NCBI RefSeq assembly: GCF_017654505.1
Contig: NC_054537.1
Span: forward strand, 2,983,039-3,047,038
Reading direction: 5' to 3'
From: Polyodon spathula
Taxonomy: Eukaryota; Chordata; Actinopteri; Acipenseriformes; Polyodontidae
Length of the DNA: 64,000 nucleotides
Every line of letters begins with the position of its first letter. Position 1 is the first letter of the stretch. This document shows positions 13,056 through 22,913 of this stretch, in pieces. The translations under genes were made by a program, and so were the position numbers. The notes beneath the pieces are model-generated. The model was not told the origin of the DNA. It was given only the letters and a program-made list of their open reading frames with translations, and did not search any database.

Positions 13056-13577
13056 TTACTCCACGCAGCCCTTGCCCCTGTTCAGTGAATCACGTATAAA
13101 GTAGATCCTGGGACTTCAAAGAGGTTTGCGAAATCATGTAATGAAAATCATGCAATCCACTTTTAACAAACTGGGGTTGTTTGAATATTTTTATTTACTA
13201 AAAAATAGTTTGAATTATAAATTCTATTTGTTTCCCCCACATGTGTGTACAATGTCTTTCTTAGAAAGCATGTGATTGTAAATATTAATATACAAGTTAA
13301 TTCATACAAGTATTATGCTTTTTCAAGCTTTTGTAAACAGCTACACCTGATAATAAATAAAGTCCATCACAGTGTGCAATAAAAATTCCTGTAATAGTAG
13401 TATCTCAGGCTTCTGGTAACATTGATCTTCAGTCTTGTCATTTATCTTGCTCACGTTGAGATTTCAGTCTCATCTTGCATCCATACCGCAGAAGCTCTGC
13501 CCGCATGTTCCTTTCGTAGCATTCAGGTTCAAAGTGAATGTAACTTTTCTGTCTTGTTTTTACGCTTATTACTGAAG
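13056..13577. other. No gene recognised
   Basis: AT-rich sequence. Its last part (13540-13577) is pyrimidine-rich and ends in AG, which would suit a splice acceptor for the following exon-like stretch. Confidence 0.4.
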
Positions 13578-13820
13578 CACCCAAAAGCTTTTACTCCCCA
13601 TGTCTCACGATATGGGTTTTCACCATTGTATCCCATAACCCCAGGTGCGCAACTTGACGTCATGTCACTGCCTGAAAGGCTACAATATGTCAGCTCCCTC
13701 ATGTGTTACTTGACCAAGAAAGTGGACAAAGAAATTAAAAACATCACTAAACAGAGAAGCTGCGAGAGGCCAATCAAGCTGCTCCCATTTGAAAAGAATA
13801 ACCTGAGTAGTTCTCTGCTG
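13578..13820 (+). CDS. Possible host exon of unknown protein, cut by a Tc1 fragment
   Basis: An open stretch of 81 codons follows a pyrimidine-rich run ending in AG at 13577. The conceptual protein has balanced composition (phrases HPKAFTPHVSRYGF, LPERLQYVSSLMCYLTKK, RPIKLLPFEKNN) and reads like a soluble helical protein rather than translated noise. I do not recognise the family. The frame stays open upstream to 13422, but that part reads like intron. At 13821 the sequence changes abruptly into the 5'-truncated Tc1 copy and the frame runs on by chance to 13979. No splice donor is visible before the junction. It could be a real exon, a pseudogene, or part of an unknown transposon. Confidence 0.3.
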
Positions 13821-14688
13821 GACGCAGTGGTCATTCAAGGAAATTTACTGCAGCAGATGAAAGACACATCATGCTTACTTCCCTTCGCAATCGGAAGATG
13901 TCCAGCAGTGCCATCAGCTCAGAATTGGCAGAAAACAGTGGGACCCTGGTACACCAACCTAATGTCTAGAGAAGTCTAGTCAGAAGCGGCCTTCATGGAA
14001 GACTTGCGGCCAAAAAGCCATACCTCCGACGTGGAAACAAGGCCAAGTGACTCAACTATGCACGAAAACACAGGAACTGTAGTGCAGAAAAATAGCAGCA
14101 AATCCTCTGGACTGATAAGCCAAAATTTGAAATATTTGGCTGTAGCAGAAGGCAGTTTGTTTGCTGAAGGGCTGAAGAGTGGTACAAGAATGAGTGTCTA
14201 CAGGCAACAGTGAAGCATGGTGGAGGTTCCTGGCAAGTTTGGGGCTGCATTTCTGCAAATGTAGTTGGGGATTTGGTCAGAATTAATGGTCTTCTCAATG
14301 CTGAGAAATACAGGCAGATACTTATCCCTCATGCAATACCATCTGGGAGGCATCTGATTAGCCCCAAATTTATTCTGCAGCATGACAACGACCCCAAACA
14401 TACAGCGAAAGTCATTAAGAACAATCTTCAGCGTAAAGAAGAACAAGGAGCCCTGAAGTGATGGTATGACCCCCACAGAGCCCTGATCTCAACATCATTG
14501 AGTCTGTCTGGGATTACATGAAGAGAGAGAAGCAACTGAGGCTGCCTAAATCCATAGAAGAACTGTGGTTAGTTCTCCAAGATGTTTGGGCCAACCTACC
14601 TGCTGAGTTCCTTCAAAAACTGAGTGCAAGTGTACCTAGAAGAATTGATGCTGTTTTGAAGGCAAAGGGTGGTCACACCAAATGTTGA
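13821..14688 (+). pseudogene. Tc1-family transposase remnant (DDE superfamily)
   Basis: Readable pieces in several frames: a second DNA-binding helix region, the first catalytic Asp in a WTD-type box (here TDKPKFEIFG, with the usual following Glu changed to Lys), VKHGGGSWQVWGCISAN, then QHDNDPKHTAKVIKN with the second Asp. A frameshift at about 14455-14460 follows, and the third acidic residue survives in another frame (NIIESVWDYMKRE). The family cuts and pastes DNA at TA dinucleotides in the nucleus. Missing N-terminus and several frameshifts make it a pseudogene. Confidence 0.9.
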
Positions 14689-14829
14689 TTTGATGTAGAT
14701 TTTTCTTCTGTTCACTCACTTTGCATTTTATTAGTTGACAAATATAAACTATTAACATGTTTATTTTTGAAAGCATTCTTACTTTATAGCATTTTTTCAC
14801 ACCTTCCTAACACTTTTGCACAGTACTGT
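13821..14829 (+). mobile_element. Tc1-like transposon family 1, copy A (5'-truncated)
   Basis: From 13821 the sequence matches the nearly full-length copy at 61830-63436 closely, starting about 580 bp into that element. The left inverted repeat and first helix-turn-helix are missing. The right inverted repeat is present at about 14755-14829, ending CACTTTTGCACAGTACTG. The copy cannot be mobilised by normal cut-and-paste because one end is missing. It abuts the exon-like stretch on the left and a DIRS-like recombinase fragment on the right. Confidence 0.92.
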
Positions 14830-14997
14830 AAGTCGTTGATGCTTGGGTGAATGAGAGAGTTGAAATGGCAAGAGGAAGCAATGAATTCTGAAGTTCTTAA
14901 GAACCCGAAGAAAGCCAAGAGAAATAAAGCTTCAAGAGTTTTATCTAAAAAGTTAGAATAATAACCGGAATGATGAGTATGTATGCAGCAAATAAAC
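14830..14997 (-). pseudogene. DIRS-like tyrosine recombinase, C-terminal fragment
   Basis: On the minus strand the segment encodes KTLEALFLLAFFGFLRTSEF, matching the first conserved box of tyrosine recombinases of DIRS-order retrotransposons. The Arg of FLR corresponds to the first catalytic Arg of that family. The rest of the catalytic domain (His-x-x-Arg and Tyr boxes) is absent because the sequence stops at the Tc1 inverted repeat. It belongs with the minus-strand RT, RNase H and recombinase N-terminal pieces at 16279-17468, separated from them by about 1.3 kb of inserted LTR-like sequence. Confidence 0.7.
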
Positions 14998-16278
14998 TGT
15001 GGCAAAGTGTTTTGCAGTGCGCACGTGTAGAAGTGATGCAATGCATAACAAATGAAAGACAACAAAGTTCATGGTCCAAACAATTCTTTATTGATTCCGT
15101 TTTTAATCCAGGTCATGGCGACTTTTGGAAAACATGGATCGAGAATTGATTAGCAGTTTGCTACGCCTGTGGACTGGCAGAGCTATACTGGTGTTCTTTT
15201 CTGAAAAGAGACTAATATTGCAGATAGCAGACTGTTTGGTTCAAATTGCATGTACTGCTAACAATTGATAGAGACATTGCGTCTACAAGCTTCTTGCCCA
15301 ACATTGACTGCAAGCTAACAAGATAACAATGCTGTGGACCAGAAGGGGGCAGGCTCTAATACTTCAGAGAGATCCAAAGAGATAATGCCACTGGAATCAA
15401 AGGGTCTCAAGAAGATAACAAAAGCCAGATGTATGGACCTTTTGGGCACCACCAAGGTCTGAAGAATGCGTTGAGTTCAGAGGTCGTCACACAAGACTAC
15501 ACACAGACACACACACACACACACACACACTAAATTAAATATATGGTAACAGAATAATGTGTTGTACCTTTGCTATTGGTTAAGTGTCAGAGAAAGAGGA
15601 GGTGGACCATCTATACAGAAGGGTATTTAATGTCATGCAAACATTGTAATGAAGAGTATTCTGTTTGTCCTGTACCTGGGACCAGACTCCCTGCATATTT
15701 CAATAAACTTGGCAACTGATTGAAGAAAAGGATTCTGTGCATTTTCTTGAATATACTTAATCACCATCATTTTTTAAAGTACTTCAGCAATCATAAATAA
15801 TAATCCCAGGCAATGTGTAAAGCACAGTTTTAAACCACAGGTTACAGTCCTAAAATAATGAACACAGTATAAACACACACACAAAGACACAAACACGATC
15901 ACAAGTCCAGAGTGAGTGCTAATGTGCAAGTGGTGAAATACACTTTATTAGATCACAGTGGTGAATTGTTGTCCAGGTTGGTGCTGGCCTTAAGCGACAG
16001 CTCCCGGTACATATTAGTTGTCTAAAAGGAGCAAACAAGTCCAATTAGAAACAACAAAACAAACACCAAACGCTCACGGATACTTTTTATTGACCTTCAG
16101 CGGTTCTCTCTCAACCATAACAAAGGAGCGGATTGCTTAGCCACCTCCCCTTCTGTGCCGTCAGTCACGCCCCCTTGATTAGCAAGTGCAACTTTCTATT
16201 GTAATGGGCAAATGAGGCTTAGCTGTGAAAGCTTTGAGAACTAAAGAAATTTGAGAACGTGGCTAGGGGAACCAATTA
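14998..16278. repeat. LTR-like mosaic inserted in the DIRS-like element
   Basis: The segment opens with TGTGGCAAAGTG at 14998, the same start as the solo LTR at 22429-22913. It contains a (CA)n run at about 15500-15530. A promoter-like and polyadenylation-like stretch (CTATTGGTTAA, GGGTATTTAATG, then TTTCAATAAACTTGGCAACT) lies at about 15570-15720, typical of an LTR. A second LTR-like block with GC-rich GCCACCTCCCC and CACGCCCCC lies at about 16060-16190. I could not fix exact ends or target duplications. Confidence 0.4.
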
Positions 16279-17468
16279 TTAATTTGTGAAATAATTGAAT
16301 GCCTGATGTGACCACTTTAATGGAAGAAGCTCATTTTTGTGGTAGGTTAAAAAAAGATGCAGTGACTGAAACAGTACATGAAGGAAAAGGAATGTTAAAG
16401 TTGTATGAAACTTTTTAAAACTCTTCCAGGCTGACCAGTATGTTTGTAGAGTGCAAGGTGAGATGCCGAATAAGGCTATTTCCTGCACTTATAAGATAAG
16501 GGGACAGATAGCATGATTTGCAGAAATGTTAAGTCTAAAAAGGGAGGAATTGGGGATGGATATAGCTCCACTTCAATTTCTGAAATTCAAAACGAGAAAG
16601 TGCATCAGTAATCTGGTTCATGTAGCCTGGAATGTGATCAGCTCTTAATATGAATTGATGTCAAACTGATAACCAAGTGATTTCTTTAGATTCTGATAGA
16701 CTGAGAGGACAAACAGCCTTTGCTTATAATTTGAACAGTAGCTAAATTGTTTGATTGGATGAGGATAGATTTTTAGCCCAGGAAAACCCCCAAAGAAATA
16801 CAGCTACTGCAACTGGGTCCATTTCATAAATGCAGAAGACTGATCGGAGTTAGGAATAGATTTAAACTCTTCAGGTCAAGAAGCAGCAAATAATTTTCCA
16901 GCATGATTCCCCAGAACTCTACAGATGTGGAAGGACCGGCTGTTTTTTTTTTCAGCTAGAGGGATCCCTAGTTTTGAAAATACAGACTTGAGAAAAATAC
17001 TTAAACTCTGCGCAGGGGGCATAATGAAAATCAACATGTCAAAATCATCTAAGAGATGAATCATTGTTTATCAAGATCCAGCAAAGAGCTCCTGTTGTGG
17101 TGTTGAATACTTTGGGACTACTTGCAACCGAATGTTAAATGTACTGAAATTTGTTGTTTTTTATTATGCCACTGCTCCAAAAAGGTGCCATGGCGAAGGA
17201 TTTATTGGCATCATTTTGGAACCGTTTGAAAAATCTGCTTTTGCAAGCCATGCATTTTGACTTGCTGTTTTGGTGAGGAAATTGCATGGTCGATGATTGC
17301 ATACTGGAGATTAAAATCTTTGTAATGGATTACACTGTTGATGCTGGGAGTAGAGGAATTGTGAGGAGAAGATAGGTCAATTATAAGTCTCTTCTTTCCT
17401 GAATATTTACGCTTCACTATACCTAGTGGGTTAATTTCATAAGTAGAAGGAGGCATGGGACCGATCAT
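16279..17468 (-). pseudogene. DIRS-like retrotransposon: RT, RNase H and recombinase N-terminus
   Basis: Read on the minus strand, in order. Reverse transcriptase: 17468-17211 (INPLGIVKRKYSGKKRLIID), then SSPKVFNTTTGALCWIL at about 17140-17080. The catalytic box LLDDFDML sits at about 17055-17030, then KLGIPLAEKK near 16960. RNase H end: RADHIPGYMNQITDALSRFE at about 16650-16570. Recombinase N-terminal SAM-like part: SPCTLQTYWSAWKSFKKFH at 16488-16400. This RT-RNase H-tyrosine recombinase order is diagnostic of DIRS-order elements, which integrate by a recombinase rather than an integrase. Stops and frameshifts break every domain. The 17469-17830 stretch upstream is probably more of the element but is not readable. 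Confidence 0.85.
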
Positions 17469-17830
17469 GAAGTTGTTATCAAACTCTTTTTAAGAATCTA
17501 GTGCTGCAGGATCAGAAATAGCAGATTGCAGATTATTGCATATTGTGGGGGAAGTAGGAAAGGAGCATAGCCCGGTTGAAAAACTGTTCGATAAACAATG
17601 AATCAAATAACATACAAATTAAGGATCAGGATGGAGAGTTAATTCGGAAGCAAGCGCTTGAATATTTAATGGGGCTGAGTGGAATTTTAGCAGTCATTTA
17701 GGAACACCTGCTTTTGGGGGGGGGTTATATTTTTGAGTCATGGCTGAGTTTTGGGTCGACAGGGGCCTGCTGTTAGATGACGTAATGAGTAGGGTCCGTC
17801 CCACCTCCCGAACTTCAGTTTTATTAAAAT

Positions 17831-18240
17831 TAATTACATGTGAGATGAGAGCATCCTGTCTAAATCTTTAATACATAAGTAAATCAATACATGCTGTGTT
17901 GTGACTGTGCTTTGATGTATTCAGCTTTCATCAGTGGCCACTGTGCACTCAGTGTTGATATTGTGTGATCCGTGGTTTGTATTATAGATGCAGTTTTGTT
18001 TGCACAATCAGAGGCTGTGCTCCATTGGGTAATATATAGTATTGTTGTTTCTCTTTGGGATTTTTTTTTATTTAATATAATATTTCTTTGGATCAAGGTT
18101 TTTACCTTATATATTTGCAACATTAATAGCTGGATCATGTAGCTAATATTGCACACAGAGTATTTTATGATACAATCATTTCCATTCCTGGGTGCTACCT
18201 CCAGGATCAGTTTACCAATATATCCCAACACCTTAGCATT
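17831..18240. other. No gene recognised
   Basis: AT-rich sequence. A 115-codon open stretch on the minus strand (17884-18231) has low-complexity, non-domain composition and is not called as a gene. Confidence 0.45.
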
Positions 18241-18254
18241 TCTACTCCTTTACG

Positions 18255-18295
18255 ATTGACTGCAAATACACACAGGGGCAGGCAACGTTGCCACA
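18255..18295 (-). repeat. LTR terminus fragment, related to the LTR at 22429
   Basis: On the minus strand the segment starts TGTGGCAACGTTGCCTGCCC followed by CTGTGTGTATTT. The solo LTR at 22429-22913 starts TGTGGCAAAGTGCCCGCCCC followed by TGTGTATATTT. Similarity fades after about 40 bases, so only an end is recognisable. Confidence 0.45.
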
Positions 18296-18728
18296 GTCAT
18301 AAGAAGAAACCTTGTTAGCTTTGCTAACAGTTGCAGTGCAGGACCGAACTCAATGTTGCTCTTCTTTCATTCAGCTCATTGGAGCTCACTACATTGCACG
18401 CCATTGCCCTCCCCCTATTGTGAATTGTAGCATTTCAACCGCAGTTAATCAAATGGGGACCTGCTTTTCCACTCACAATATACACTTCACGTCTAGGACT
18501 ATATTTCTAGCTTGAATCCCTGGTTATAAATCATTAGATTGGTGGAAGGAATAATGATGTAAAGCTTATGTAAAGAAGGACAGAAAAAAACAGATTGCAA
18601 CATTGTGACAGGTACATGGCTGACCCTGGATGTAACTGTATTGTGGATTACTGTTACTGTCTTGCTTTTGTCTTTTGTTTAATTGGAGATCAGGTGTATG
18701 ATTTAATATTGTAGGTCATCTAAATTTA

Positions 18729-18789
18729 TATTATATATATATATATATATCTATATATTATATATATAGTATATATATATATATATATA
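18729..18789. repeat. (TA)n microsatellite
   Basis: TA dinucleotide array with a few interruptions. Confidence 0.95.
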
Positions 18790-19149
18790 ACATCACGCTT
18801 GACACCTCTTGAAAGAGAAAGAGATATTTAGATGCATGAACTATGGAATATAAACTAGTGTGCATTAGAAATGGATCACCTTTATTTCTTACTTTACAAA
18901 AAATGTTTTTATTATTCATGATATTGTTTGCCGCTCAGGGACCCAGTTCAAATTATATTTTTAACCTAAAAATGGATACAAGTAAAGAAACATGGAAAAA
19001 AACACAGGTTTTTAGAATGCCTAAAAAAATGTACAGGTAGCCTCCTTTATGAATACGGCCCTAAATATCATATGTGAAGTTAGATCTGTTTAGGTCAGTA
19101 GGATAACATGCTTTTAGAAACTAGAAATGTCATGGCAGTACCCAATGCA
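18790..19149. other. No gene recognised
   Basis: AT-rich. The open stretch at 18843-19040 has no recognisable domain. Confidence 0.5.
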
Positions 19150-19235
19150 TTTGATTTATTTATTGCATTTATATAGCGTTTTTTATACAAAAGTATCACA
19201 AAGCACTGTACACTAGCAGAAAAAAAAGAACAAAC
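19150..19235 (-). repeat. L2-like LINE 3' tail
   Basis: The reverse complement reads AGTGCTTTGTGATACTTTTG, then a CGCTATATAAATGCAATAAAT-like end. This matches the plus-strand tail at 57940-58005 and resembles the tail at 1815-1872. No protein part remains. Confidence 0.7.
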
Positions 19236-19346
19236 CACAATACTTTTATATAGGACGTCGCACATACAACTGCCACAGTCAGTCCATTTAAATAACAGTG
19301 TGCATATAAGAATACAAAATCAGCAATTTTAAAGTTACATTAAAAC

Positions 19347-19615
19347 TGTGACAGAGAGCAAATGAATCCAAGTTAACAATCTCCCTCCTGACCTGTGAGT
19401 GCTCTGTGTAACAGGAACAGTGTGCCCCGGACTGGATGGTTTGGAAGTTCATTCCAGGGTCAGTTGGATGCAGGCCATCCAGAAAGGGAGCACAATACAA
19501 GAAGTCATCGCCTTAATGAGGTTACATGACATAACAACAAATTCAAGACTGCACCAACATCACTGTGGGGGCCATTACCGTGCATGCCATTACAGGCCAA
19601 TAATGACTCGTTGCC
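19347..19615 (+). mobile_element. LTR family B, copy 1 (partial)
   Basis: It starts TGTGACAGAGAGC and continues with CTCCCTCCTGACCTGTGAG, CCCCGGACTGGATGG, ATCCAGAAAGGGAGC and GAAGTCATCGCCTTA. The same ordered phrases occur in the two copies at 47110 and 47867. The right boundary is unclear because the matching ends near the gag-like segment. Confidence 0.65.
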
Positions 19616-19623
19616 TGCCCTAG

Positions 19624-19880
19624 CTGGACCTCTACCTTTTTTGGAGGGGCAGAGAGACAGGTTGCTGCCCCTGTACCAGTGCTGCTACCCACTTTTCCTG
19701 AAGGGACCGAACGGTCGCTCGTTCTGCCCCCATCAGTTCCATCTTTACTCTCTTTCAATAGGGAGGCAGGAGGGCAGACTGCTGTCCTCCCACCAGTTGA
19801 ACATCTATGCTCCCATTCAGGCCGAGTGCATCGCCCCCTGGCTGGCAATGGGACTGTGTTGTTGGAGCATATAATTGATT
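19624..19880 (+). pseudogene. Degenerate repeat block, possible gag remnant
   Basis: Three imperfect units of 55, 57 and 60 bp follow one another from 19624 (ending GTACCAG, CCATCAG and CCACCAG), with the start of a fourth. In one frame each gives a unit of about 19 residues (LEGQRDRLLPLYQ, LKGPNGRSFCPHQ, GRQEGRLLSSHQ). Proline- and Glu-Gly-rich tandem units of this kind are known from gag regions of fish LTR retrotransposons, and the block lies just downstream of an LTR-family-B copy. No protease or RT follows. The gag reading is inference. Confidence 0.35.
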
Positions 19881-20811
19881 TGTAATGCTTCCAGGGAGAG
19901 TGGTGCAGTGACTTTGATTTTGTAAGCCCACGTTCTTCCTTCATGGACTGTGTTTTATTATCTGTGGTTGGTTTTTATGGATTTTGGATTTTCAGGACCC
20001 TGGACAGTGGATGCTGCTCAGTTGTGTCTGGACACGACGACGTGTACTTTATTGATGAGGGGAGCAGTATAATGGACCACGTTGATTGCTCCATTAGAAC
20101 TGTGAATAGACATTCCTGTTTAATTAGTGCAATGCAGTCTGTCGGCAGGTGCCTGAACCAGGGATAGACTGCCCTGAGTGAGCACCGGCATTCTATTAGT
20201 CTGTAAAGGGACTGGCTTTGACTCTGAAATCAGGGAAGTGTTGTTTTAAACTGCTATACTATAATGTATTTTCTACCTTGTAATCCGGGTGTTGTATCGG
20301 TCTTAACCGCACTTAAACTCTAAATTGATACACTGTTTAAATCGTGTGTGGATCGGTCAGGGACAGACACGCTCACTCTAACCTCTGATGGGGTTTATTT
20401 CGGTGTGTTTGAGTTTGCAGTGATGTATAGATAGTGTTTATCTTGTTTGCTGTTAGCAGTTATTTGACTGCTTGTGGTTCATTGAGCCACTTTGTTGTGG
20501 TTTGTGTATTGTTACTCATTATGGTTTGTGATTGTATTGAGATTTAAGTTCACTCATGATTTATTGTTCATTGAGTTATTTTCTTACCCTGAAATGGTCT
20601 GTAGTGGGTGTGTCTGCCCCTTCTCTTATCCATTGCACAGAGAATTATTAACTTAACTTAATGAGTCTATTCTATTGGTATGGTTCTAAGATTGCTAATT
20701 GCCCTGTTTTAATTGTGTATTAATACACTGTTTGCGCTGAGTTGCTGTTCCTGGTGTCTTTATGACGTGACTTCACACACTTAATTAATCCAGGTGCTGT
20801 GAACCAGAAGG

Positions 20812-20814
<3 letters not shown>
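19881..20814. other. No gene recognised
   Basis: Moderately GC-rich by local standards and likely part of a retroelement, but no domain or terminus was recognised. Confidence 0.4.

Positions 20815-20901
<87 letters not shown>
20815..20901. repeat. (TA)n microsatellite
   Basis: Uninterrupted TA array of about 43 units. Confidence 0.98.
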
Positions 20902-20902
<1 letters not shown>

Positions 20903-21373
20903 TTACAGTGCCTTTCTGTTGTGTACAGAAGTGCTAGATTTAATATCTTACTTTATTAGACACATATTTTTGTGTTCATATTCAACAGAGATGGAGAATA
21001 GTAAATCCAGTTCACATTTACAAGATTGCATTTTCATATTATAAGTCACATATGAGAAACCAGGCAATCGCCCATGTATAGAATTCTCAGTGTCTTATTT
21101 AAACAAATAAAACGGTATTTAAAAATCTGTGCAAGGTTGTTTAATAGCTTCACCACAGCCACAAGCTTGAAGACATGGCACAGATCAGCTACTGTAAGTC
21201 AGTAGTCAATCCTGGACCAAACCATTTTTAGACTGTGAGGAGGGGGGTTGAATGAAACAGTATAAACAAAATATAAGTTGTTTTCACTGTAAAGATAATT
21301 GTGTGTCTAATCCTCAGGTATGTGATTTATAAAATAAGTTAATATGTCGTGTGAAGAGTGTTTTCTTATTGTT

Positions 21374-21375
<2 letters not shown>

Positions 21376-21423
<48 letters not shown>
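21376..21423. repeat. (TA)n microsatellite
   Basis: TA array of about 24 units. Confidence 0.97.
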
Positions 21424-21427
<4 letters not shown>

Positions 21428-22239
21428 TCTTAACAATAGTTTAAAACAATTTACTGCAGATTAACACTGTAGACTGAAACTGCAGTTTTACACCAGATTG
21501 TAATAAGCACTGTAACTGTGATTTAGCACCACAGCATAGTAAAATCACATTAGATCTGCACTCTGTCATTTCAATTAAACCAAATGTTTCCGTTATCTTG
21601 TAGGCCCTGATATGACTACATATATTTGAAGTTGGCTTCTATCTGCAGACAGCAATAAATGTGAAGAGACACAGAACAGGTAGTCTCTTCTGATAAAGAG
21701 CTAGCCACAAAACAAAACAAATGTGCCATCAATTGTGTGCATACAAAAAATGCATTTACTGTACAATAAATCTATTTCAATTAAACCAAATGTTTCCCTG
21801 TTTTCTTTGTAGGACCTGATGTGATTGCATAATCTGAAACAGTCATCTCTGCTATCATGAAACAGAACACAAAACATATTAATAATAACATACTACTGAT
21901 CATGTTAGGTCTCAAGGCAACTTCTGTTACACGGTCATTTGATGCAAACTCCATTATAAGACAAGAGTCCTTGATAAAATCAGTGGTTTATTGATCTGTT
22001 TATTTTGACACCTGCTAACAAAGCACATCAATTAGATATAGATGGATGCTCTGTATGGTCATTTCTAGGTTTGTTAGGGCGCTCCTTGGCATGTTTGAAA
22101 ATTGGATCATGCCAAAGTATATTACATCATAAGCACATGATCATTAAACTTCTTACAACATGCCAACAGATGCTGGAGATAGTATATGTGAGACGACAAT
22201 TTGATTAGAAACATTGGCACAGAGATTGCAGCATTAGAG
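21424..22239. other. No gene recognised; one direct repeat pair
   Basis: Two direct copies of an ATTTCAATTAAACCAAATGT block, each followed by a TTTGTAGG-CCTGAT motif, start at about 21570 and 21775. The rest, including the open stretch at 22005-22208, could be 5' Helitron sequence but is not recognisable. Confidence 0.5.
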
Positions 22240-22428
22240 TTGGCTAAAGATTAACAATTTTACGCAGTATGTGCATCATGCAAATGCTTATTCTACAGGT
22301 CTCATATTAAAATCATAGATCTGTCCCAAATAAAATATTTAAATGATATGTGTGTACGATTGATTGCATGCCTCATGTTGACCAATAATTGTATGCCAGT
22401 GGAGTTAGTACACAAGTGTATGTGTACT
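22240..22428 (+). pseudogene. Helitron ORF, Cys-rich N-terminal part
   Basis: One frame reads FYAVCASCKCLFYRSHIKII followed by further Cys-rich residues (NNCMPVELVHKCMCT) up to the LTR insertion. A CxxC pair before a conserved LF motif, then a second Cys cluster, is the layout of the region preceding the Rep domain in Helitron polyproteins (the DUF6570 area). The frame resumes after the LTR at 22914. Its start is not identifiable. Confidence 0.55.
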
Positions 22429-22913
22429 TGTCACAAAGAAGGCCGGAGTGGGGGACATCTGACCAGAAACAGGAAAATAAACAAAGAGAGAGGTGGAGTT
22501 TGGTGGAGCTGAGCGAATGGTTTCGCTCAGCATTTAATAAGTGAACAAACAGTCAGGAAATAAAATGGTTGGAACAAACAAAAACACAGGACACCACAAT
22601 CGTCGCCAAAACAAAAGACAAACAAAACGGACTATACAGACAAACACAGTGAGCAGATTTTTAACTTAATACAATTATCACAATTATTAACTCTGTCTCG
22701 TGAATTAATAAAGTGCAATTCCCCGTGCTCACATATTATTACATTTTACTTGCACGTGAAGTGCTGTGCAATCCTCGTGCCTAAATACAAATATACATTA
22801 TAAACACTCATGTTCCACAGACCTGTTTATATCCTGTGTACCAATGACTAAACACCAACATTAAAACACAACACATAACACAAAATATACACAGGGGCGG
22901 GCACTTTGCCACA
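22429..22913 (-). mobile_element. Solo LTR inserted in the Helitron, 485 bp
   Basis: On the minus strand it begins TGTGGCAAAGTGCCCGCCCC and ends CCTTCTTTGTGACA. It is flanked by a perfect 5-bp target duplication, GTACT (22424-22428 and 22914-22918). No internal retroelement sequence is present, so it is a recombined solo LTR. Removing it and one GTACT rejoins Helitron protein sequence on both sides, so the insertion happened after the Helitron arrived. The LTR start recurs at 14998 and 18295. Confidence 0.9.

Noticed and set aside
14998..15780. Complete LTR with defined ends in the DIRS-like element
   Set aside because: LTR-like signals are present, but I could not find matching TG/CA ends with a target duplication, so only a loose mosaic is reported.
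19543..19944. 133-codon minus-strand open frame
   Set aside because: It is antisense to the degenerate repeat block and resembles no known family.
20799..21044. Open frame of alternating Ile-Tyr
   Set aside because: It is the translation of a TA microsatellite; the same holds near 28118-28384, 36462-36833 and 38559-38972.
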